A stretch of 64,000 nucleotides of DNA from Romboutsia weinsteinii. Its GTDB lineage: Bacteria > Bacillota > Clostridia > Peptostreptococcales > Peptostreptococcaceae. The position numbers and the translations under genes were made by a program. Where the stretch lies: positions 60,490-124,489 of the forward strand of contig NZ_NOJY02000010.1 in NCBI RefSeq assembly GCF_002250835.2, given 5' to 3'. Shown in pieces: positions 17,663 through 26,637 of this stretch; position 1 is the stretch's first letter; every line of letters begins with the position of its first letter. The notes beneath the pieces were generated by a model, which was not told the origin of the DNA, ran no database searches, and saw only the letters and a list, made by a program, of their open reading frames with translations.

Positions 17663-19762
17663 ATGGAGAAATTTAAATTATATCAATCAGGTATACACTA
17701 TAGTAATATTTACTTTAAAGAAGATGGAGTATATCACGAAAAATTAGATATTTATTCTAATGAATTTGAAGAGATAGCTATTTTAAGTGAAGATGATAAT
17801 AAGTATTACAATGAGAATTATAGAATTAATATTTACGAATTAAAAAAGAAGTTGAAAAGTTATTCTGATACATTTAAAAAAAGTTATAAAATAAATGAAA
17901 AGTTTGATACTGAATATAAGGAAGTTTACTCTAAGCTAGATGACTTTACATATGTTCAAAGAAATAAAAAATTTCCATTAGATATAGTAGTTGTAGATAA
18001 TAACGTAGTTGGATTTATTTGTGTATCAAGGGAAAACTGTACAGTATTAATTGAAGAAGGTTATGAATCATACACACCACTAAAAATGTGGGAAGAAAAT
18101 ATACCAAATGAAAAATTATATGGAATAAGATTTGATGGAACATATATGGTAAAAATGAGAGACGGAATATCTCTATCAACAGATGTATTTTTACCCATTA
18201 ATGTAGAAGAAAATATTCCTACTATATTAATAAGAACACCATATGGAAAAGAGCTTATACATAGCACATATTATAAATATATTCAACGAGGGTACGCTGT
18301 AGTAATACAAGACGTGAGAGGTAGAAATTTATCAGAAGGTGTTTGGGATCCCTGTGTACATGAGCGAGAAGATGGTGAGGATACTTTAAACTGGATAGCA
18401 TCACAAAGTTGGTCTAATAAAAGGGTTGGTATGATAGGTGGATCGTATCTTGGATATGTTCAGTGGGCGGCGGCATCTTCAGGCAATCCGTATCTAAAGG
18501 CGTTAGTGAGTATTGTAACTTCAGGTTCTCCATTTATAGACCTTCCAAGAAGAGGAGGTTCACTTTTATCTGGCGTTATGGCTTGGGCGTTTGCTGTGTC
18601 TGAGAAAAAGTTTAATCCATCACTTATGATGAGAGATGATTGGGATGAAATATTAAATATTAGACCGTTAAAAAATATATCTAAAATTGCACTAGGTTAT
18701 GACATACCATTTTTTAATAAATGGATAGATCATAAAGATCATGATAGTTATTGGGAAACACAAAATTGGCATAGCAGAAAAGAGAAAATCAAAGTTCCAG
18801 CTTTGATAGTATCTGGTTGGTATGATGATGATCATATGGGGACTACTCAAGCTTTAGATATAATAAAGGACTATGATAAAAACAATAGAAAAGCAGTACT
18901 TGGTCCCTGGCTACATGGAGCAAACACTACAAGAGATATAAATGAAGTTGAATTTGGAAATAATGCTATTAGATATGACTTGGATTACTATTATTTATCT
19001 TGGTTTGATAATAAACTAAAGCTTATAGATAATAAAATAGATAAGGGTGAACCAGTTGAGTATTATACTGTTGGAGATAACAAGTGGAAAACTTCTACCA
19101 ATTGGCCTATTAATAATACAATTACAAAAACTTTATATCTAAATAGCAATAAAGATGCTAAAACTAGCTTGGGAGATGGCAGATTAGTTGAAGAGTGTTT
19201 AAATGATGGTTATGATGCATTTAACTATAATCCAGATAACCCAGCACCTCATATAATAGATATGTCAGAAAATGAAATCGCATCTCCTGGTAATTATGTT
19301 GATGTTGAAAAAAGAGACGACATACTTTGCTATACAACAGAGGCGTTTAAAGAGGAAATGACAATTACAGGTTGTGTAGTAGTTAACTTCTTTGCATCAT
19401 CGAGTGCTAAAGATACTGACTGGGTAGTAAGATTAACAGATGTAGACAAAGAAGGTAATTCGACTAAACTAGTAGATGGAGTATTGTGTGCAAAATATAG
19501 AAATAATTTTACTGAGCCTGAGTTTATGGAAGAAGGTAAAGTATATAAATTTACAATAAAAACTACCAACATATCAAATACTTTTAAAGTGGGAAATAAG
19601 ATGAGATTAAGTATAACTTCTTCTGCAAAGAACTTTATATTCCCTCATAGTAATACTTTAAATGGATATGATAGCAATGAATATATAACTGCTGAGAATA
19701 CTATCTATCATGGAAAAGAATTTCCATCAAATATATCATTTGAAGTTGAGATAGATAGTTAA
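17663..19762 (+). CDS. CocE/NonD (X-Pro dipeptidyl-peptidase S15-like) hydrolase
   Basis: 699 residues. An extra N-terminal region of about 150 residues precedes an alpha/beta-hydrolase core of the S15/CocE type: RDGISLSTDVFLP, nucleophile serine in GGSYLGYVQWA (about residue 264), acid in GWYDDDH (about 391), and histidine in GPWLHGAN (about 418). A jelly-roll C-terminal domain follows (about 470-698). These enzymes release N-terminal dipeptides, often X-Pro, or cleave esters. GGGGGGA lies 10 bases before the ATG. Third gene of the peptide operon, ending at a strong hairpin. No signal peptide, so cytoplasmic. Confidence 0.87.
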   Translation: MEKFKLYQSGIHYSNIYFKEDGVYHEKLDIYSNEFEEIAILSEDDNKYYNENYRINIYELKKKLKSYSDTFKKSYKINEKFDTEYKEVYSKLDDFTYVQRNKKFPLDIVVVDNNVVGFICVSRENCTVLIEEGYESYTPLKMWEENIPNEKLYGIRFDGTYMVKMRDGISLSTDVFLPINVEENIPTILIRTPYGKELIHSTYYKYIQRGYAVVIQDVRGRNLSEGVWDPCVHEREDGEDTLNWIASQSWSNKRVGMIGGSYLGYVQWAAASSGNPYLKALVSIVTSGSPFIDLPRRGGSLLSGVMAWAFAVSEKKFNPSLMMRDDWDEILNIRPLKNISKIALGYDIPFFNKWIDHKDHDSYWETQNWHSRKEKIKVPALIVSGWYDDDHMGTTQALDIIKDYDKNNRKAVLGPWLHGANTTRDINEVEFGNNAIRYDLDYYYLSWFDNKLKLIDNKIDKGEPVEYYTVGDNKWKTSTNWPINNTITKTLYLNSNKDAKTSLGDGRLVEECLNDGYDAFNYNPDNPAPHIIDMSENEIASPGNYVDVEKRDDILCYTTEAFKEEMTITGCVVVNFFASSSAKDTDWVVRLTDVDKEGNSTKLVDGVLCAKYRNNFTEPEFMEEGKVYKFTIKTTNISNTFKVGNKMRLSITSSAKNFIFPHSNTLNGYDSNEYITAENTIYHGKEFPSNISFEVEIDS

Positions 19763-19773
19763 TCAAATAGGAA

Positions 19774-19813
19774 AATCAAAAAGCCCTAATTATATAATCA
19801 GGGCTTTTTGATT
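19774..19813. terminator. Bidirectional intrinsic terminator
   Basis: Perfect 14-base arms AATCAAAAAGCCCT/AGGGCTTTTTGATT (19774-19787, 19800-19813). It overlaps the stop codon of the convergent lipoprotein gene. Confidence 0.92.
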
Positions 19814-20369
19814 AATCATTTAAGTCTTTTTCAGATTTTATAACACTACCATCCAATGCATTTATCTCAACATCATAGTCATGTTTATCTTTTAGTATAT
19901 CAAAATTATAAATATCAACATTGCCTGATTTCTCTAAACTTAATGACTTAATAGTCCCACCAGCAATATTTTTTAGAGCAATATCTTTAGCTTCATCTAG
20001 TGTGATTTTTATTTCGCCTATATTATATGTATAGTTGTTATCTATTTCATTTCTTAATATATTTCCAGTTTTAGCTTCTACTTCTATTTCATGCTTAGCT
20101 TTATCTTTTACAATATCTACTTCATAATAACTATTAGTACCATGCTCATATTCTGCACTAACAACTGTTCCGTCTATTTCTCTTAATGCTAATTCAATTG
20201 CTTTATCTAGGTTAATTTCATCTTTAGAAGGAATCTCAACGGGAGCTTCTTTTTTAGCAGTTTCATTACTGTTAGGGGCTGAATTATGTTTTTCTGTAGA
20301 AGGCTTGCTGCATCCTACAGCACTTATTACTAGCAAACTTGATAATATAATTGCAAGTACTTTTTTCAT
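19812..20369 (-). CDS. PepSY-domain lipoprotein
   Basis: About 185 residues. The N-terminus is a lipoprotein signal (basic start, hydrophobic stretch, lipobox SAVGC, Cys near residue 20), then a low-complexity linker and two PepSY domains (about 55-110 and 125-182), each with the LDxAxxxALxxxxG...YEV pattern. It is anchored outside the membrane and may modulate extracellular peptidases. The ATG at 20369 fits an AGAGGTG site; the GTG three codons upstream lies inside that site. Confidence 0.85.
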   Translation of the reverse strand: MKKVLAIILSSLLVISAVGCSKPSTEKHNSAPNSNETAKKEAPVEIPSKDEINLDKAIELALREIDGTVVSAEYEHGTNSYYEVDIVKDKAKHEIEVEAKTGNILRNEIDNNYTYNIGEIKITLDEAKDIALKNIAGGTIKSLSLEKSGNVDIYNFDILKDKHDYDVEINALDGSVIKSEKDLND

Positions 20370-20450
20370 GTATAACACCTCTTTATATTAATTAATCAAA
20401 CTAATAATACTATTTCTAATTTCTTATGAATTTATACATAGAAAAGAATA

Positions 20451-21707
20451 TTAATATAAAGCAATAAGTTTATAATATTCATCAATAAGTTTGAATAATT
20501 TACTCTCGTAGTGTTCTCTATATTCATTGACATAGCAAATAAATTCACTGCAATTATCAAGTATTACATTAGTAATATTTTTATCAATGTAATTTTTAGA
20601 ACACATATCAAGAAGTATTTCCTTAATGTTTTCTTCAGTAAAAGGTTTTTTGTAAGATCTTTTTTCTGTTAAAGCACAGAATATATCTGAAATAGACAAT
20701 ATTCTATCAGCCATAGTTAAAGAACTTTCATCCAAACCTCTTGGATAACCTTGACCATTTAATTTTTCATGATGATTACATGCCAAATCAACTAATGTAG
20801 GATTTACTTTTGCATCTTCTAATATTTCTCTGGTTGCAACAACATGGTTTTTCATAACTTGAAATTCATCTTTAGTTAATTTGCCTTCTTTTTCTAATAT
20901 ATCTTTAGGAGTAGTAACCTTTCCAAGATCATGCAGATAAGAAGCTATGGAAATCATTGTAGTAGTATCTTTATCTAAATTAAGTTTTTTTGCTAACATA
21001 GACGATACCAAAGAGACAGAATAAGTATGTATAGATGTATCATAATTAAACATATCAATTGATAAAGGTATAAGTGCTATATATTCTAAAGCATCGTCTA
21101 AATTTACAAATTGTTCTTTAAGTATAGTTTTTAATACTATCTTGTACTCTCCAGATATTATATTTTCTAATAAATTTTCATTCTCAATAAGATTATTTAA
21201 TATTTCAATATGTTTAGGGTTAAAGAAGTTTTTATTTAAATAACTTAAGCGTAATAATATATTCTCTTTATTATACTTACTTAAGTTACATATTAACGAT
21301 AAAGTATCGGCTAATGATATGATAAAGGTATCATCAGGAATAGGTATATTATATATTGGATTACTTCTATTACTATAAGAAGTATGGTGATAAAGTATGT
21401 TACCTGCATAGTTTTTAAATCCAGCAGTTTCTTTTAATAAAACATAACCATAGCAAGAGTGAAACTTTGGGCTAGAGAAATCAAAGTCTATAAGACTTTT
21501 ATCTTTTTCTGTTTTATATGCACCTAGGTCATGGATTTCAGCTATTATAATTAAGTAATAAAGTTCCTGTGGTGAGTATCCTAAGGATCTTCCTATCATA
21601 TAAGCAATGTAAGCTGTTTCCTCACCATGTACAATTATTTCTTCGTCAATTCTTTTTACTATTGCGTGAACTATCTTTAATAAGTTTAAGCTGTTGACTA
21701 TTTCCAT
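20451..21707 (-). CDS. Tandem HD / HD-GYP phosphodiesterase
   Basis: 418 residues with two HD-type modules. The first (about 25-150) has HGEET, EIHDLG and LYHHTSYS and looks nearly complete. The second (about 220-385) is a canonical HD-GYP: HTYSVSLV, YLHDLGKV, KNHVVAT, and NHHEKLNGQGYPRGL. HD-GYP proteins hydrolyse cyclic-di-GMP to GMP or pGpG. There is no GGDEF domain and no membrane segment. AGGGGGA precedes the ATG by about 10 bases. The first HD may be a sensor or a second active site. Confidence 0.88.
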   Translation of the reverse strand: MEIVNSLNLLKIVHAIVKRIDEEIIVHGEETAYIAYMIGRSLGYSPQELYYLIIIAEIHDLGAYKTEKDKSLIDFDFSSPKFHSCYGYVLLKETAGFKNYAGNILYHHTSYSNRSNPIYNIPIPDDTFIISLADTLSLICNLSKYNKENILLRLSYLNKNFFNPKHIEILNNLIENENLLENIISGEYKIVLKTILKEQFVNLDDALEYIALIPLSIDMFNYDTSIHTYSVSLVSSMLAKKLNLDKDTTTMISIASYLHDLGKVTTPKDILEKEGKLTKDEFQVMKNHVVATREILEDAKVNPTLVDLACNHHEKLNGQGYPRGLDESSLTMADRILSISDIFCALTEKRSYKKPFTEENIKEILLDMCSKNYIDKNITNVILDNCSEFICYVNEYREHYESKLFKLIDEYYKLIALY

Positions 21708-21869
21708 TTAATAATATTCCCCCTATAATCATAGTGATAAGATTTATTATATAGTTATTTAAAATAAATGTACATATTTTGGTAAAATATAAAATACTAC
21801 AAATAAATACTTGAAAATATATAGATAATAATAAGATATAGAAGTTACTAAAAATATGGAGTTGATGTA

Positions 21870-22595
21870 GTGACAAAAATATCAAGAAGAGGTTTTTATG
21901 AAGAAGATAAAAGATGGTTCTCTAGGAAAGAAATAATAAGGCTATCAAAGGCTCAAGAAGAGATACAATGGTTAATAAATAGGGAATATAAGATATTACC
22001 AGTAGTAACTTTTGTTGGAGACAGATATCAATTTTCCTTAAGACAAAGAGATGCTCTTAAAAGATCTACTTGTACAGAAGAAAAGAAACAAAATAGAATA
22101 TCAAAGGCAATCAAAATAGAAAGTATTAAAGATGGCTCAATATACATAGATGGTTTTAACTTGATAATAACTTTGGAGGTTGCGTTATCGGGTGGAACTT
22201 TAATTTACTGCAATGATAATAATATTAGAGATTTGGCAGGGCTAAGGGGTACCTATAAGATTATAGATAAGACAGAAGAAGCCTTGAGAATTATTGGAGA
22301 GTTCTTAAATTCCCATGAGGCCAAAGAAGTTAAATTCTACTTAGATTCTCCAGTTTCAAATTCTGGGAAATTAAAGAGTAAAATATTAGAGTACTCAAGT
22401 ATGTACAACTTTAAAACTGAAGTTGAGTTAGTAAACAATGCTGATGTAGTACTTGAAAGATTAGGTAGAGTGGTAAGTAGTGATTCAGCAATAATAGATA
22501 ACTGTATAAGTTATTTTAACTTAAATAAAAGTATAATAAATGAATATATAAAAGAAGCTAGAATCATAAATTTAAGTGGTAATATAAATCAATAG
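21870..22595 (+). CDS. DUF434-domain protein
   Basis: 241 residues, GTG start preceded by GGAG. The segment PVVTFVGDRYQFSLRQRDAL (about 46-65) followed by IYIDGFNLIITLEVALSGGT (about 90-109) and RDLAGLRGTYK matches the DUF434 plus DUF5616 pair, better known from archaea. The acidic residue placement suggests a metal-dependent nuclease-like fold, but function is unknown. It is divergent from the HD-GYP gene. Confidence 0.7.
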   Translation: MTKISRRGFYEEDKRWFSRKEIIRLSKAQEEIQWLINREYKILPVVTFVGDRYQFSLRQRDALKRSTCTEEKKQNRISKAIKIESIKDGSIYIDGFNLIITLEVALSGGTLIYCNDNNIRDLAGLRGTYKIIDKTEEALRIIGEFLNSHEAKEVKFYLDSPVSNSGKLKSKILEYSSMYNFKTEVELVNNADVVLERLGRVVSSDSAIIDNCISYFNLNKSIINEYIKEARIINLSGNINQ

Positions 22596-22674
22596 TTAAT
22601 ATTTATACACCACTATAGCAAATTTAAAATTAAATTTTAAAAAAAAATATAATGAAATTTTTCTTAAAAACATA

Positions 22675-22746
22675 TATAATACGAAAGGGACGCTTTTTGA
22701 ATACCTAATATTTTGAGTTAGGTAAAATGCAGTCTCTTTTTTATTT
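22675..22746 (+). promoter_or_regulatory. Promoter plus terminator-like leader before the DEAD-box helicase
   Basis: TATAAT at 22675-22680 is followed within four bases by a long hairpin. The outer arms are AAAGGGAC (22684-22691) and GTCTCTTT (22732-22739); the inner arms are TACCTAA (22702-22708) and TTAGGTA (22718-22724); then TTTTTTATTT. A transcript starting from this -10 would begin inside the hairpin, and the coding region starts 58 bases later. It is either an attenuator leader or simply the terminator of the DUF434 gene. The -35 is poor. Confidence 0.55.
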
Positions 22747-22803
22747 AAAAAAATAATTAGAAATATTACATTTAAAATGATAGAAAAACTTAAAGGAGAT
22801 AAT

Positions 22804-24057
22804 ATGTTATTTGAAAATTTAGATATAATTGAACCAATTAAAAAAGCACTAAAAGATGAAGGATATAAAAAACCTACACCAATACAAGAAAAATCTATTC
22901 CAAAGCTATTAACAGGAAAAGATTTTGTAGGTTGTGCTCAGACAGGAACAGGAAAGACGGCAGCATTTGCTATTCCACTACTACAAAAAATATCTATAGA
23001 TAAAGCACAATCTAAGAATAAGAGAGAAATAAGAGCAGTAATATTAGCACCAACTAGAGAGCTAGCAATTCAAATAGAAGAAAACTTTACTGCATATTCA
23101 AAATATATGGATATAAAGAATTTAGTAATATTTGGTGGAGTATCGCAAAATCCACAAACAAAAGCACTAAAAGAAGGAATAGATGTTTTAATAGCTACTC
23201 CAGGTAGAATGATTGATTTATACAATCAGAAATTTATTAATTTAAAAAGTGTAAAATACTTCGTACTTGATGAAGCTGATAGTATGCTTGATATGGGTAT
23301 GATACATGACGTAAAAAGAATAATAAAATGTCTTCCAAAAGTACGCCAAAATATATTCTTCTCAGCTACAATGCCAAAGGAAATATCTAACTTAGTAGAT
23401 TCAATATGTGATAATCCACTTAGAGTTGAAGTTGCCCCAGTTTCTTCAACTACTGAAACAGTAGACCAAAGTATTTACTTTGTAAGTAAAAAAGAAAAAA
23501 AGAATTTACTTAAACATATATTAAAAGATGGATCAATAAAATCAGTTTTAGTTTTTTCAAGAACAAAGCATGGTGCTAATAAGATAACTGATGATTTAAT
23601 GAAGGTAGGAATAAAAGCACAAGCAATACACGGTAACAAGTCTCAAAATGCAAGACAACTGGCTTTGAATAACTTTAAAGAAGGAAAGCTAAGAGTATTA
23701 GTTGCTACTGATATAGCAGCTAGAGGAATTGATATAGATGAATTATCACATGTGATTAACTTTGACCTTCCAGAAGTAGCAGAGACTTATGTTCACAGAA
23801 TAGGTAGAACAGGAAGAGCAGGGCATAGTGGAGTAGCAATGTCATTTTGTTCAATGGAAGAAAGAGACTTATACAAATCTATTGAAAAACTTACAAAAAA
23901 GAAGATAGAAGTAATAACAGAACATCCTTACAAAGCAAGTGGAAATGATATAACAAAGCCAAAGAAACCAAATAATAATAGAAGACCGAATAATAATAAT
24001 AATAATAGAAAATCAAATAATAAAAAAGTAGCAAAGCCAGAATCTAAAAATAAATAG
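22804..24057 (+). CDS. DEAD-box ATP-dependent RNA helicase
   Basis: About 417 residues from the ATG at 22804, chosen because AAAGGAG sits 5 bases upstream; an ATG at 22777 lacks a site. Ordered helicase motifs: Q-motif (KKPTPIQ), motif I AQTGTGKT, Ia PTRELA, GG, Ib TPGRM, II DEAD, III SAT, and in the second RecA domain ATDIAARGID and HRIGRTGRAG. The tail is Asn/Arg/Lys-rich (about 385-417), typical for CshA/DbpA-like RNA binding. It unwinds structured RNA in ribosome assembly or decay, often at low temperature. Confidence 0.92.
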   Translation: MLFENLDIIEPIKKALKDEGYKKPTPIQEKSIPKLLTGKDFVGCAQTGTGKTAAFAIPLLQKISIDKAQSKNKREIRAVILAPTRELAIQIEENFTAYSKYMDIKNLVIFGGVSQNPQTKALKEGIDVLIATPGRMIDLYNQKFINLKSVKYFVLDEADSMLDMGMIHDVKRIIKCLPKVRQNIFFSATMPKEISNLVDSICDNPLRVEVAPVSSTTETVDQSIYFVSKKEKKNLLKHILKDGSIKSVLVFSRTKHGANKITDDLMKVGIKAQAIHGNKSQNARQLALNNFKEGKLRVLVATDIAARGIDIDELSHVINFDLPEVAETYVHRIGRTGRAGHSGVAMSFCSMEERDLYKSIEKLTKKKIEVITEHPYKASGNDITKPKKPNNNRRPNNNNNNRKSNNKKVAKPESKNK

Positions 24058-24177
24058 AAGTATGAAGCATAATGATATTAAATAAAGTTATTATTAGATT
24101 TTATATGAGTATAAGTTATATAAATCTTAAATAGATTCATATATTACAATATATCTATAAATAAGGAGTTGTAGTAT

Positions 24178-24432
24178 GTGTTTATATTTTTAATATCATA
24201 TCTACTAGTTGGATATATAATATTTAATTTATACACCAATATTTTCAAAATAGAATATAGAAGTAAAACAGAGTATATATGTACCTACTTTATTTGTGTT
24301 ATTGTTTCAAGTTTATTGATAAAATTTTTTATGCCATTTTTAAGATTTATTATAAAATGGATATTAATTTTGTCTATATCACTATTAGCAATAGGATTTT
24401 TAGCTAGTATAATTAGTAAATCAAGAAAATAG
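24178..24432 (+). CDS. Small membrane protein, unknown
   Basis: 84 residues, with two to three hydrophobic helices and a basic C-terminus (SKSRK). The GTG at 24178 is in frame and follows AAGGAG by 9 bases; the overlapping ATG at 24176 opens a five-codon dead end. No family recognised. Own terminator at 24453. Confidence 0.6.
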   Translation: MFIFLISYLLVGYIIFNLYTNIFKIEYRSKTEYICTYFICVIVSSLLIKFFMPFLRFIIKWILILSISLLAIGFLASIISKSRK

Positions 24433-24452
24433 AGAATTAATAAGATACTAAG

Positions 24453-24481
24453 CCAGCAATAATATTTATTGCTGGTTTTTT
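24453..24481 (+). terminator. Intrinsic terminator
   Basis: CCAGCAATAA/TTATTGCTGG arms (24453-24462, 24466-24475) followed by six T. Confidence 0.9.
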
Positions 24482-24691
24482 ACTTTTAAATAAATATATA
24501 AATGGGTAAGAAATAAGTAATTACCAAACTTTTTAAGTTTAAATTTTTAAAAGTTTCAGCAAAATATTATTACTTAATTCTTATATTACAGACTCTATAT
24601 AATAGGATGAATATTGATAAATTAAGTTATTTATGGAAGTTTATAATTAAAATGAATGTTAGTATAATTGACGGAAGGAGAGAATAACTTT

Positions 24692-25786
24692 ATGAAAGTT
24701 ACGAAAGTTGCTATATTTGGAGCTGGAAACGGAGGAATAACTGCAGCTGCAGATTTATCAAGTAGAGGATTTAAAACTAGTATTTATGAGATACCTAGAT
24801 TAAATTCAAATCTAGATGCTATAAAAGAAAAAGGGGGGATTTACTTACAAGAACCTGGAAAAGAAGAGTTTTGTAAAGTAGATTTAGTAACTTCAGATGT
24901 ATCAGAAGCGATCAAGGATGCAGAGATAGTTATGCTTACTATACCAGGAGATGCAATCGAAGTATTTGCTGAATTACTAGCACCGCATGTAAAAGAAGAA
25001 CAAATAATTTTATTAAATGGTGCCGCTGCTATGGGTTGCGTTAGATTTGTAAATAAAGCAAAAGAGTTAGGTATAGACAAAAAGTTTAAAATAGCAGAAA
25101 CTAATTCTCTTACATATGGAACTAGAGCTTTTGCAAATGAAGCTAGAGTTGAACTTTCTCTTAGAGTAAAGAAATTATTTTTAGCAGCATATCCAGCATC
25201 AGAGACAAAAGAGATAATTGAAGCTTGCTCACAAATATACGATTGTTTTGTACCAGCGGATAATATTTGGCAAACAACTCTTGAAAATGGAAATCCTGAA
25301 GTGCACCCTGGACCTTGTCTTTTAAATGCAGGAAGAATAGACTATTCAAACGGAGAATTTTGGTTATACAAAGAGGGTATAACAAAACATACTGTAAACG
25401 TACTAAAAGCTATATCAAGAGAGAGACTTGCACTTGGTAAAACATTTGGATTTGATATAGAAGATGCTATAGTAAGTCGTGCTAGAAGAGGATATTTTGA
25501 TAGTGAAGAGGGAAACCTTCAAGACTTATTTAATAACAGTGAAGTGTTTACTGCGATAAAAGGACCCGTAAGCTGTACATCACGCTATTTTACAGAAGAT
25601 ATATCTTCAGGTCTTGTATTATGGTCAAGTATAGGAAAGGCTATAGGAGTACCTACACCAAATATAGATGCTGTTATAACTTTAGGAAGCTCATTGCTTG
25701 AGAGAGACTTCTATGAAGAAGGGTTAACACTAGATAAGTTAGGACTTGATGGTTTAAATAAAGAAGAGTTAATTAAGAACGTTTAA
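24692..25786 (+). CDS. NAD(P)-dependent octopine/nopaline dehydrogenase family enzyme
   Basis: 364 residues from the ATG at 24692 (AAGGAGAG 8-10 bases upstream). The N-terminal Rossmann fold has GAGNGGITAAADLSSRG (about 10-26). The C-terminal opine-dehydrogenase domain contains NPEVHPGPCLLNAGRIDYS (about 204-222), with the catalytic His-Pro pair, and a helical region to the end. Such enzymes reductively condense an amino acid with a keto acid such as pyruvate, reoxidising NAD(P)H. Bacterial relatives include arginine or lysine opine and metallophore-type enzymes; no metallophore synthase is adjacent. Monocistronic. Confidence 0.85.
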   Translation: MKVTKVAIFGAGNGGITAAADLSSRGFKTSIYEIPRLNSNLDAIKEKGGIYLQEPGKEEFCKVDLVTSDVSEAIKDAEIVMLTIPGDAIEVFAELLAPHVKEEQIILLNGAAAMGCVRFVNKAKELGIDKKFKIAETNSLTYGTRAFANEARVELSLRVKKLFLAAYPASETKEIIEACSQIYDCFVPADNIWQTTLENGNPEVHPGPCLLNAGRIDYSNGEFWLYKEGITKHTVNVLKAISRERLALGKTFGFDIEDAIVSRARRGYFDSEEGNLQDLFNNSEVFTAIKGPVSCTSRYFTEDISSGLVLWSSIGKAIGVPTPNIDAVITLGSSLLERDFYEEGLTLDKLGLDGLNKEELIKNV

Positions 25787-25820
25787 TTTATACACTTTTA
25801 AATAATTAACATTAAACATT

Positions 25821-25852
25821 ATAAGAAGGTTGTCTTAAGGCAACCTTCTTAT
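25821..25852. terminator. Bidirectional intrinsic terminator
   Basis: 12-base perfect arms ATAAGAAGGTTG/CAACCTTCTTAT (25821-25832, 25841-25852) between convergent genes. Confidence 0.9.
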
Positions 25853-25861
25853 AATTATATA

Positions 25862-26326
25862 TTACTTTCCAGATTTACCTGAAACATAATCAATACTTAT
25901 TTTTATAACTTTAGTTTTATCACCTGCATTTTTTATATATATTTTACCTTTATCCATATAATCTGATGAATATTTTTCTAATAGTTTAATCAATGCTGTG
26001 TTCTTTTCTTCATCAAAAGCCTCAGTTGCTTTTCCAAACACAATTATACTATCGTAATTTGTACTAAATTTATCTGATAAAATATAAGTGTCACCAACAA
26101 CACAGAAAGATACTTTGTTATTATAAGTTATGTTATCTAGCTTATGTCCTTCTAAAGCGCAGTGAAAATATATTGTATCATTAGTATATACATAATTTAC
26201 AGGGATTACATAAGGATATCCACTATTACTTACTGTTGAGAAAATACCATATTCACCATTTTTTAATATTTCTAGCACTTGCTCCCCTTGAATTTCTTTT
26301 TCTTTTCTTCTTATTCCCCTAAACAT
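25862..26326 (-). CDS. Pyridoxamine-5'-phosphate-oxidase-like flavin split-barrel protein
   Basis: About 154 residues. The start MFRGIRRKEKEI at 26326 follows GGGAGTG; the GTG three codons upstream lies inside that site. The fold shows the split-barrel pattern GEYGIFSTVSNSGYPYVIPV (about 23-42), then YFHCALEGHKLDNI (about 53-66) and VSFCVVGD. It is of the NimA-like group, which bind FMN or related cofactors and include nitroimidazole-resistance proteins. Activity here is unproven. Confidence 0.85.
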   Translation of the reverse strand: MFRGIRRKEKEIQGEQVLEILKNGEYGIFSTVSNSGYPYVIPVNYVYTNDTIYFHCALEGHKLDNITYNNKVSFCVVGDTYILSDKFSTNYDSIIVFGKATEAFDEEKNTALIKLLEKYSSDYMDKGKIYIKNAGDKTKVIKISIDYVSGKSGK

Positions 26327-26506
26327 AGTTATCACTCCCTTATCAAAACTTAGTTACTCAAGTTAATAAATTTAAAACTAAAGCTATATTTTTCAATATA
26401 TAACAAAAGATTAAATAAATCAAATAGATATTATTTCAATGTCATATTTTTAACTATAGTTGAAAAGTAACATCCAATCTACTACAATTAACTTGTAATT
26501 AACGTA

Positions 26507-26571
26507 TATAAATATCTGAAGATATTTATAAAAGGTCAGAAGGCTTGATTCTTCTGTCTTTTTTTATGTAA
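26507..26571 (+). other. Two consecutive hairpins without an upstream gene
   Basis: A perfect 10-base dyad TATAAATATC/GATATTTATA (26507-26516, 26521-26530) is followed by a terminator-like stem (AAAGGTCAGAAG at 26531-26542, CTTCTGTCTTT at 26551-26561) and a T-run. No plus-strand gene precedes it. It lies in the 311-base gap before the methyltransferase gene and could be a leader attenuator, a small RNA end, or a terminator guarding that gene. The rest of 26327-26637 shows nothing else I can support. Confidence 0.5.
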
Positions 26572-26637
26572 ATATATTTTTGATTAATATATTTTAAATC
26601 ATTAGGTTAATGGTTTAAGATAATTATAGGAGGGAAT

